The position numbers were made by a program, and so were the translations under genes. Below are positions 7,233 through 13,367 of a stretch of 15,194 nt of DNA, piece by piece; within the stretch, counting starts at the first letter, position 1; each line of letters begins with the position of its first letter. The notes under the pieces were generated by a model. That model was given only the letters and a program-made list of their open reading frames with translations, searched no databases and was not told the origin of the DNA. Origin of the DNA: ANME-2 cluster archaeon (lineage in GTDB: Archaea > Halobacteriota > Methanosarcinia > Methanosarcinales > Methanocomedenaceae); contig JAMJFV010000033.1 in NCBI GenBank assembly GCA_023544495.1, positions 1 to 15,194 of the forward strand, given 5' to 3'.

Positions 7233-7526
7233 ATGTATTTTGCAATTTCAATAGCAGCGTTTGGGGTTGTGGCGTTTTTGACCCTGAGGGATATTCGCAT
7301 ATTCAGGCGGACCAAACTGGAATCATACAGACGTGGTGCAATGAAAGGGATGGCCGCTATGACGCTGGCGCTTCTGGGTGTAATGATTGTACAGCAAAAT
7401 CCTAATTTGGGATTGCTGCTGGTACTGATAGGACTTTTTATTAACAAAAAAGGGCATCGAGAGGATGTGTTTGGTAATGCGGGAACTGTAGAGAGGTTCC
7501 TTGGAAAGACCAGAGGAACAGGTTGA
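7233..7526 (+). CDS. Small membrane protein downstream of HARP
   Basis: A 97-residue protein from ATG at 7233; AGGGGAT at 7222-7228, overlapping the HARP stop codon, is a good Shine-Dalgarno. The adjacent in-frame GTG at 7230 is too close to that site. One hydrophobic helix lies at the N-terminus (YFAISIAAFGVVAFLTL). A second, longer hydrophobic hairpin (GMAAMTLALLGVMIVQQ, NLGLLLVLIGLFIN) is joined by the short turn NPN. The loop between (RDIRIFRRTKLESYRRG) and the C-terminal tail are basic. No family recognised. Its tight coupling to HARP is the only functional hint. Confidence 0.72.
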   Translation: MYFAISIAAFGVVAFLTLRDIRIFRRTKLESYRRGAMKGMAAMTLALLGVMIVQQNPNLGLLLVLIGLFINKKGHREDVFGNAGTVERFLGKTRGTG

Positions 7527-7609
7527 GGTGTCAGTTCCAGCAGTTTTCAACGTAATTTTAATAGAATAGTATATTTGCAATTGTGTTCAATGATATATAT
7601 GGGTTATCT

Positions 7610-8767
7610 ATGAGAAACAGTCCTGATGAAAACCTGGATATATCGGAAGGGCTTGAAGATGTGATTGCCAGTACTACGAGCATCGGTTACCTGGACGGAC
7701 AGAAAGGCAAACTGGTGTACCGGGGGTATGATATTTTTGACCTGGCAGAATATTCCACATTCGAAGAAACGGTTTTCCTGCTGTTATATGGCAAACTCCC
7801 TGACAGGACCGAACTTGAAGTTTTCAATGACAAGCTCGTCTCCTACAGGCCGGTGATGGATGAAGTGCTGGATAGGCTTGCGGGGACTCCCTGCCCATGC
7901 CATCCGATGTCTATGCTCCGCTCCGGCATATCACTGATGGAATGTATTGATGAGACATGTCAGGTGGCCCAGGATATTGAAGGTAAACGGGAAATGGGGA
8001 TCAGACTTATCGCACAGATGCCTACGTTAACGGCTAGTATTGCCAGGATACTGAACAATGAACTACCGGTACCGCCTGACCCCGGACTGGGCCACGCAGC
8101 GAATTTTCTCTACATGATAAATGGTGAACTGGCTGAACCCCTGGCCGAGAAGATCATGGACGTTTCACTTATCCTGCATGCAGACCATGGCATGAATGCA
8201 TCGACGTTTGCGTGCCTTGTGGTAGCAGCTACCCTGAGTGATATTCATTCTGCTATTACTGCGGGAATATCGGCCCTGAAGGGACCGCTACATGGAGGCG
8301 CTAATGAAATGGTCATCAATATCCTTCTTGACCTCCATTCCCAGGAAGATGCAAAACGTTACGCTGATGAGGTTATTGCAAATAAGAAGAAGTTGGTGGG
8401 ATTTGGACACAGGGTGTACAGCACGATCGATCCTAGGGCAAAAATACTCCGGCAGTATGCTGAGGATATTTCCATTATCACAGGGAACGAGTGTCTGTTC
8501 AAGATAGCCAGGACCATTGAAAAACGAGGTATAAAGGCTTATGGAAAGAAAGGCGTTTGCCCTAATGTTGATTTCTATTCAGGTCTGGTCTACTACTGTC
8601 TGGGTATCCCGACCAATATGTTCACTCCCATATTTGCAGTAAGCCGGACTGCGGGGTGGGTTGCCAGGATTGTAGAATACATTGAGCATAATCGCATATT
8701 CCGCCCCAGGGCATTATATGTTGGACCTGAGGGGTTGAGTTACGTGCCTATTGACGAAAGGGAATGA
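7610..8767 (+). CDS. Citrate synthase (Si-type fold)
   Basis: A 385-residue enzyme condensing acetyl-CoA and oxaloacetate into citrate, feeding the oxidative branch towards 2-oxoglutarate and glutamate. The start is the ATG at 7610; a GTG at 7583 would add nine residues. Family signatures are TTSIGYLDGQKGKLVYRGY, LHADHGMNASTF, GPLHGGANE (His228), GFGHRVY (His267) and CPNVDFYSG (Asp321), giving the His-His-Asp catalytic set. Length matches the short archaeal/Gram-positive type. 2-Methylcitrate synthase is a close relative and cannot be excluded by motifs alone. It stands alone with a weak ribosome-binding site and a possible TATA element near 7569-7577, and is convergent with recQ 32 bp downstream. 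Confidence 0.93.
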   Translation: MRNSPDENLDISEGLEDVIASTTSIGYLDGQKGKLVYRGYDIFDLAEYSTFEETVFLLLYGKLPDRTELEVFNDKLVSYRPVMDEVLDRLAGTPCPCHPMSMLRSGISLMECIDETCQVAQDIEGKREMGIRLIAQMPTLTASIARILNNELPVPPDPGLGHAANFLYMINGELAEPLAEKIMDVSLILHADHGMNASTFACLVVAATLSDIHSAITAGISALKGPLHGGANEMVINILLDLHSQEDAKRYADEVIANKKKLVGFGHRVYSTIDPRAKILRQYAEDISIITGNECLFKIARTIEKRGIKAYGKKGVCPNVDFYSGLVYYCLGIPTNMFTPIFAVSRTAGWVARIVEYIEHNRIFRPRALYVGPEGLSYVPIDERE

Positions 8768-8799
8768 TCCTTCCAGACTTGATGTACTGGTATAGTAAG

Positions 8800-10932
8800 C
8801 TACACAGGACTAAATGCCGCTTCAGCCATTACAGCGGCCCTTACCAGTTTTATCTCATTATACAGGCAACCATCACCCAGTTTCTCCTTAATGGGAAACA
8901 AATATTCGGACCCGACTTCTAATATTACCTTCTTGATTGCCTGCTGCTTATGTACATCTACCCACTCGTCTATGGAATCGATCTCACCTGTGAGGACGAG
9001 TTTCTCTATATGGACGATAATGGTGCTGGTACTAAGGTTCCTGGCATTCGCGATCTGTTGTATGGTCAGACCCTGCCTATAGAGAACAAGAGTTTCCTGC
9101 TGTGTGGGAGATAAACTACCCTGTCCGGCTCTGGATGGATTCTTGCTTTGTTCAGGCTGTTCTTGCAGGTGGGCGGCAATCTCTGATAAGAAAGCATCGC
9201 CATATTTCACCAATTTATTCTCACCTACGCCTGTTATGTTCAGGAACTCCTGGTGCGTCCTGGGTACCTTTGAAGCCATCTCCTTCAAACTGGAATCTGA
9301 AAAAATAATATATGGCGGCAGGTTTTTCCTGTCAGCCAGTGTTTTTCTTAACGTCCTTAACCTGTTAAAAAGCCCTGTTTCGATAGGCGTATTCTCCTGC
9401 GTCTGTATTACTGCAACCTCTTCTACAGGTTTGGCCAGTGTTACCTCTCGCTGTCCATTCAATACATCCCTGCTGTTCTGGTTCAATGTGAGTACAGGAT
9501 ATTTTGCACCTTCAACGCATAACAATCCGAGTTGTATCAGTTCCCTTGTAATGGCCTGCCATTGGTATTTGGAATATTCAGCCCCTTTTCCATGACTTTT
9601 CAGCATTTGGTGGCGTTTTACAGTTATTTTCTTATTCTGTGAGCCTATCAGTACATCGATCACGTGATTCATCCCGAACCGCTGGTCAAGTTCATCTATA
9701 CAAGCCAGTACCTTTTGTGCGGCCCCGGTGCCATCGAAGGTTTCCCTGGGCGAAATACAGACATCGCATTTACCGCAATTCCGTCCTGATGGTTTCTCAC
9801 CAAAATAACTGAGCAGTATTTCCCTCCGGCAGGTACTGCTCTCGCAGTAACTGGTCATGGCCCTGAGCTGTGCCAATGCAGTATCCTGCTCTTTCTTGCT
9901 TTTTTTCTTATTGATGAAATATTCTATCTTATACCGGTCCCCATGACTAAAGAACAAAATGCAGTCACACTCCAACCCATCCCGGCCGCCCCGTCCGGTC
10001 TCCTGGTAGTAGCCTTCAAGGTTCTTTGGCAGGTCATGATGTATGACAAAACGTACGTTGGGTTTGTCAATACCCATGCCAAAAGCGATGGTTGCAACAA
10101 TGATATCAGTATCATCCTTTATGAAACATTCCTGGTTCCTTGCCCGCTGGATGTCGGACAACCCGGCATGGTACGGCAAAGCCCTAAAACCGCTACGCTG
10201 GAGCTTTGCTGTCAGTGTATCCACACTGTTACGGCTCTGGCAGTAGATGATACCTGAATCGCCCCTGTGCTTTTTCAGGAACCCGAGCAATTGAGCATAT
10301 GTGTCTTTTTTTGGCCAGACCTGGTAGAATAGGTTTGGCCGGTCAAAACCCGCCACATAGGTGTTGAATCCATCCATGCTCAGTTGCGTTGTGATATCTT
10401 CCTGAACTTTTATGGTTGCAGTAGCTGTCAGTGCTATTATTGGAACGTCCGGGAATCGTGAACGTAATGTCCTGATCCTGCGATATTCAGGTCTGAAATC
10501 ATGTCCCCATTCCGAGATGCAATGGGCTTCATCAACAGCGAACAAGCTGACCTTCACCTGTTTCAATAATCCAAGTGTCTGTGACATCAAAAGCCGTTCC
10601 GGTGCCACATACAGTATCTTTAAATGGTTATCAAGGATAGCAGATGTGACCTCAGATACTTCTTGAGGGGATTGAGTACTGTTAAGATAAGCTGCAGCTA
10701 TGCCATTTGACCTCAAACTGTCAACCTGGTCCTTCATCAGTGAAATGAGCGGTGAAATTACCACGGTCACCCCTTCCATAAGCAGAGCAGGAAGCTGGAA
10801 ACAGAGCGATTTTCCACCTCCGGTAGGTATCAAAACAAAAGTGTCTTTTTTCTCAAGGACATCCCTGATAATATCTTCCTGATGCGGTCGAAATCCTGTA
10901 TAGCCAAAGTATTTCTGAAGTGTCTGGTGCAT
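8800..10932 (-). CDS. recQ: ATP-dependent DNA helicase RecQ with extended C-terminus
   Basis: A 710-residue superfamily 2, 3'-5' DNA helicase used in recombination and fork repair. Domains in order: helicase core with Walker A TGGGKS (37-42), DEAH box (134-137) and motif VI QETGRGGRDG (310-319); a RecQ zinc-binding region with Cys368, Cys386, Cys389 and Cys392 (C-x17-C-x2-C-x2-C); a winged-helix RQC region (about 400-500); an HRDC domain (about 519-590, with ITGVGENKLVKYGDAFL); and a helix-turn-helix tail (about 605-700; LSPTQQETLVLYRQGLTIQQ) of the kind named HTH_40. This is the bacterial architecture, about 100 residues longer than E. coli RecQ because of the tail. Archaea more often use Hel308, so lateral acquisition is likely. 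Intact; monocistronic and convergent with citrate synthase. Confidence 0.95.
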   Translation of the reverse strand: MHQTLQKYFGYTGFRPHQEDIIRDVLEKKDTFVLIPTGGGKSLCFQLPALLMEGVTVVISPLISLMKDQVDSLRSNGIAAAYLNSTQSPQEVSEVTSAILDNHLKILYVAPERLLMSQTLGLLKQVKVSLFAVDEAHCISEWGHDFRPEYRRIRTLRSRFPDVPIIALTATATIKVQEDITTQLSMDGFNTYVAGFDRPNLFYQVWPKKDTYAQLLGFLKKHRGDSGIIYCQSRNSVDTLTAKLQRSGFRALPYHAGLSDIQRARNQECFIKDDTDIIVATIAFGMGIDKPNVRFVIHHDLPKNLEGYYQETGRGGRDGLECDCILFFSHGDRYKIEYFINKKKSKKEQDTALAQLRAMTSYCESSTCRREILLSYFGEKPSGRNCGKCDVCISPRETFDGTGAAQKVLACIDELDQRFGMNHVIDVLIGSQNKKITVKRHQMLKSHGKGAEYSKYQWQAITRELIQLGLLCVEGAKYPVLTLNQNSRDVLNGQREVTLAKPVEEVAVIQTQENTPIETGLFNRLRTLRKTLADRKNLPPYIIFSDSSLKEMASKVPRTHQEFLNITGVGENKLVKYGDAFLSEIAAHLQEQPEQSKNPSRAGQGSLSPTQQETLVLYRQGLTIQQIANARNLSTSTIIVHIEKLVLTGEIDSIDEWVDVHKQQAIKKVILEVGSEYLFPIKEKLGDGCLYNEIKLVRAAVMAEAAFSPV

Positions 10933-11015
10933 GTTGATACCATAAGTTGTTGATTGTCTTGTAGAGATGTGTTTTTTGCGTTATTTACAATACTCATGAA
11001 ACAACATAACCTGTA

Positions 11016-11070
11016 CCCAAGCGGAGTGAAAGTAATATTCCAGATAAAACAGATTTTATCAGGTCTTGGG
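11016..11070. repeat. Nested inverted repeats upstream of recQ
   Basis: CCCAAG (11016-11021) is inverted at CTTGGG (11065-11070). Inside it lies a perfect 7-bp hairpin, GATAAAA-CAGA-TTTTATC (11043-11060). Short AATATTC copies flank the right part (11034 region and 11073 region). The block lies between the recQ start and the 3' end of the transposase remnant, so it could be the degraded end of the insertion element or a small structured transcript. Confidence 0.4.
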
Positions 11071-11123
11071 ACAATATTCTCCTAACCCCCTTTCCTTTGC
11101 CAATGAGGTCTTATGCCATCTAA

Positions 11124-11381
11124 TCATATATTCTTTGATCGTGCTACGCACTCTTCGTACATATCTATCATGAACACTTTGAAACTTACTTCCTCTTTGT
11201 ACAATACAACCCATAGCAATTGCAGCACTTGCTCATAAGCAAAATAAAAATATCTTATACTGACATCCTTTGATTTAGACATAATATATGCCTCGTCCTG
11301 AACACGAAAACCGTTTTCAATCCTCCATCTCCGCATATAAGGAGGACATATTAAACAAAATTTGGCAGTTGTTCGGAGATA
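11124..11381 (-). pseudogene. C-terminal fragment of an IS4-superfamily DDE transposase
   Basis: Only about 85 codons remain open, bounded upstream by an in-frame stop at 11382-11384. The segment RRWRIENGFRVQDEAYIMSK, followed by SKDVSIRYFYFAYEQVLQLL, carries the Y-x2-R-W-x-I-E-x-G-F-R block around the last catalytic Glu of DDE_Tnp_1/IS4-like transposases. After it comes the helical tail that ends such proteins. The first two catalytic aspartates and the whole N-terminal portion are absent, so it is inactive. The strong promoter of the next gene begins at its broken 5' end, so the element was probably truncated here. The exact IS family cannot be fixed without a database search. Confidence 0.7.
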
Positions 11382-11392
11382 CTAATTCCAAC

Positions 11393-11408
11393 CGAAACAT
11401 TTAAATAC
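11393..11408 (+). promoter_or_regulatory. Strong BRE/TATA promoter of the Cys4 protein gene
   Basis: CGAAAC (BRE) directly followed by ATTTAAATAC (TATA box) is close to the archaeal consensus and is the best promoter in the window. Transcription should start near 11425-11432, upstream of the 13-bp inverted repeat. Confidence 0.7.
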
Positions 11409-11433
11409 TGTATGATGTGATATTATTATTTGT

Positions 11434-11468
11434 TATAATATATATAGAGGTTTATTATATATATTATA
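11434..11468. repeat. 13-bp perfect inverted repeat overlapping the start codon region
   Basis: TATAATATATATA (11434-11446) is repeated in perfect inverse orientation at TATATATATTATA (11456-11468), separated by 9 nt (GAGGTTTAT). The right arm ends on the A of the ATG at 11468, and the spacer contains the only GAGG. It could be an operator for an autorepressor, or an RNA hairpin controlling translation. Low-complexity A/T composition makes chance symmetry easier, so function is inferred. Confidence 0.55.
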
Positions 11469-11806
11469 TGCCAAAACAAAAAAAAGGATTAAGAAAAATG
11501 GTAACTTTAGACCCTTGCAGTCGCCTGAAAACAATATATTTTCAACTGGTACCTACAATAATACACGATGCTGAAGAGAACAAATTCCTCAACACCAGGT
11601 CGGTCATTGAGACCGGACTTGAAAAACTGGAAGAACGCTCGTATCAGCTGCACCAGAGATGTTCAAATTGTGGTAATTGCAGCCTGTGCGAAATCGATAA
11701 CATCGAGGCCCTTTTCCTGGATGCCAGAGAAAGACTTGATGAACTCTGGGTGAGACAGACCAGCTTAGTGCATGAAGTCAATCTCAAGCCAGTAATGATT
11801 TGTTAG
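11468..11806 (+). CDS. Small protein with RHH-like N-terminus and CxxCxxCxxC cluster
   Basis: A 112-residue soluble protein from ATG at 11468. A second candidate start, ATG at 11498, has a better-placed AAGGA 9 nt upstream and would give 102 residues. After a basic N-terminus (MPKQKKGLRK), the stretch LKTIYFQLVPTIIHDAEENK then FLNTRSVIETGLEKLEE resembles the strand-helix-helix pattern of ribbon-helix-helix DNA-binding proteins. Next come four evenly spaced cysteines (C65, C68, C71, C74 in CSNCGNCSLC) suited to zinc or an Fe-S cluster, and then an acidic helical tail ending in Cys. I recognise no named family. Strong promoter, upstream inverted repeat and a downstream hairpin terminator indicate a single-gene transcript. 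The role as a metal- or redox-responsive regulator is a hypothesis. Confidence 0.7.
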   Translation: MPKQKKGLRKMVTLDPCSRLKTIYFQLVPTIIHDAEENKFLNTRSVIETGLEKLEERSYQLHQRCSNCGNCSLCEIDNIEALFLDARERLDELWVRQTSLVHEVNLKPVMIC

Positions 11807-11834
11807 GTGGACCAATCCACCATCCTTCTTTTTT
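11806..11834 (+). terminator. Hairpin plus T-tract after the Cys4 protein gene
   Basis: GGTGGA-CCAA-TCCACC (11806-11821) forms a perfect 6-bp stem with a tetraloop, starting on the last base of the stop codon. It is followed by a pyrimidine-rich stretch ending in six T (11829-11834). A second weaker hairpin, ACAGGT (11848-11853) with ACCTGT (11868-11873) then TTT, lies just downstream. Confidence 0.6.
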
Positions 11835-11934
11835 AGTATTACCGTATACAGGTAAGTATTTGTGACCACCTGTTTTCCGGGCGACAATTGTAAAAAACCT
11901 TATACCCACCAAACCCTATATACAACCATCCGAT

Positions 11935-11942
11935 AAGGAGGT
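11935..11942 (+). promoter_or_regulatory. Strong Shine-Dalgarno AAGGAGGT setting an ATT start for rfcS
   Basis: This near-perfect anti-16S match lies 7 nt before ATT at 11950. No ATG, GTG or TTG occurs in the rfcS frame between it and GTG 12001, which lies after the conserved WIEKYRP motif. It therefore decides in favour of the non-canonical ATT start. Confidence 0.7.
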
Positions 11943-11949
11943 TGTCACC

Positions 11950-12777
11950 ATTAAAGAAGAGATCTGGATTGAAAAATACCGCCCCTTCAGCCTGAAAGAT
12001 GTGGTCGGACAGGATGAGGTTATAAAACGCCTCCTGTCATACGTAAGATCAGGCAACCTGCCCCACCTGATGTTCTCGGGCCCGCCCGGCGTGGGTAAAA
12101 CCGCTTCTGCTATCTCCATTGCCAGGGAACTGTTCGGCGAGACCTGGACCAACAACTTCACCGAACTCAACGCCAGCGATGAGAGGGGCATCGATGTCGT
12201 CAGGAACAAGATAAAGAACTTTGCCAGGACATCTCCGCTTGGTGAAGCAGATTTCAAGATAATATTCCTGGACGAGGCAGATGCCCTGACCTCAGATGCC
12301 CAGAGCGCACTGCGGCGGACCATGGAAAAATATGCCAAAGAAGAAGGACTTGAGGTCACTGAAGAAGGAATGGAAGCCATCAAATACGTATCACAGGGCG
12401 ACATGCGCAAAGCCATAAATTCACTTCAGGCTGCCGGCCTGCTGGAAAAAAAGGTTGACATGGATGCCATCTACCAGATAACTGCTACCGCCAGGCCCGA
12501 AGAGATCGGGTTACTTATCGACCTGTCGCTAACCGGAGACTTCCTTGGTGCCCGCAAACAACTGGATACCCTGCTTATCAACCAGGGCCTTTCAGGCGAG
12601 GATATAATCGTCCAGCTGCACAGGACAATGTTCGATAAGACCATCCCTGACATCCTGAAAGTGAAGTTAATGGACCGTATCGGCGAGATCGATTTCAGGC
12701 TGACCGAAGGAGCCAATGAGCGTATACAGCTGGAAGCGCTGCTTGCGTATTTCGTACTGGCCGGGAAAGGTCAATGA
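11950..12777 (+). CDS. rfcS: Replication factor C small subunit, internally deleted (lacks sensor 1 and SRC motif)
   Basis: RFC small subunits form the AAA+ clamp loader that places PCNA on primed DNA. This copy has 275 residues against about 319 usual. Present are EIWIEKYRP (4-12), Walker A GPPGVGKT (44-51), NASDERGID, Walker B with DEAD (108-111), SALRRTMEKY, and the C-terminal collar to LAYFVLAGKG. After Tyr128 the sequence jumps directly to AKEEGLEVTEEG. The roughly 44 residues that normally lie between, including sensor 1 (SCNYSSKI) and the SRC arginine finger, are absent with the frame kept. The start codon is ATT at 11950 behind AAGGAGGT; starting at GTG 12001 would lose the EKYRP motif. 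It overlaps the next gene by ATGA. It is either a non-canonical or decaying paralogue, or an assembly deletion; as written it should not load clamps normally. Confidence 0.88.
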   Translation: MKEEIWIEKYRPFSLKDVVGQDEVIKRLLSYVRSGNLPHLMFSGPPGVGKTASAISIARELFGETWTNNFTELNASDERGIDVVRNKIKNFARTSPLGEADFKIIFLDEADALTSDAQSALRRTMEKYAKEEGLEVTEEGMEAIKYVSQGDMRKAINSLQAAGLLEKKVDMDAIYQITATARPEEIGLLIDLSLTGDFLGARKQLDTLLINQGLSGEDIIVQLHRTMFDKTIPDILKVKLMDRIGEIDFRLTEGANERIQLEALLAYFVLAGKGQ

Positions 12778-13292
12778 CAATCAGCGTTACCATTGCCAGT
12801 CTCATTTCGTGGATACCGCATTGGGTGGCCACGATTATCATTGGTATGCTGCCGGTATCGGAACTGAGGGGGGCAATACCCCTTGCACTGGCTCCGGTGG
12901 GTGTGGGTGGGTACGGGATGTCTGTCCCTGAAGCATATTTCCTGGCAGTGCTCGGCAATATGATTCCTGTTATTCCGCTGTTATTGTATCTTGAACCGGT
13001 TTCGGATTTCCTGAGACGCTGGAGGATTTTTGATATATTCTTCACATGGCTGTTCACCAGGACCCACCATAACCACAGTGAAAGATTTGAGAGATACGGG
13101 ACACTTGCACTTACCTTATTTGTTGCAGTGCCTTTGCCGGTCACGGGTGCCTGGACCGGATGTGCTGCAGCGTTTGTATTCGGTATTAAGTTCAGGCACG
13201 CCTTGCTAGCTATCTTTGCTGGTGTGCTGATAGCAGGAGTTGTGGTGACCCTGCTCACCTTGACAGGCATTAGCATATTTGAATTACTCTGA
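12774..13292 (+). CDS. Small multidrug-export-like membrane protein (COG2426)
   Basis: A 172-residue integral membrane protein whose ATG overlaps the rfcS stop (ATGA), so translation is coupled. The motif VSELRGAIPLALAP after a first hydrophobic helix, then FLAVLGNMIPVIPLLLYL, and the charged segment RRWRIFDIFFTWLFTRTHHN are typical of the COG2426/Sm_multidrug_ex family. So are RYGTLALTLFVAVPLPVTGA, WTGCAAAFVFGI and a final hydrophobic helix. The family is named for putative export of small molecules, but transport has little direct support. Four to five membrane segments, intact at both ends. The pairing with a clamp-loader gene has no obvious functional meaning. Confidence 0.85.
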   Translation: MTISVTIASLISWIPHWVATIIIGMLPVSELRGAIPLALAPVGVGGYGMSVPEAYFLAVLGNMIPVIPLLLYLEPVSDFLRRWRIFDIFFTWLFTRTHHNHSERFERYGTLALTLFVAVPLPVTGAWTGCAAAFVFGIKFRHALLAIFAGVLIAGVVVTLLTLTGISIFELL

Positions 13293-13367
13293 TACATATT
13301 TTATCACAATCAATTTGAGTGACCACATACATCTATGGTCTGTTAATATCGTAAACAGGGGATTTGA

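Noticed and set aside
9104..9595. 163-codon plus-strand frame opposite recQ
   Set aside because: Lies wholly within the HRDC/HTH coding region of recQ on the other strand; no start context and no recognisable motif.
12320..12350. Intein excision or intron as explanation for the rfcS gap
   Set aside because: Inteins and introns add sequence; here conserved extein residues are missing and no intervening sequence is present.
11916..12416. 166-codon minus-strand frame opposite rfcS
   Set aside because: Antisense shadow of the clamp-loader gene; the plus strand has Walker motifs and a strong Shine-Dalgarno.
12695..13297. 200-codon minus-strand frame opposite the COG2426 gene
   Set aside because: Mirror of a clear membrane-protein gene; composition typical of antisense frames.
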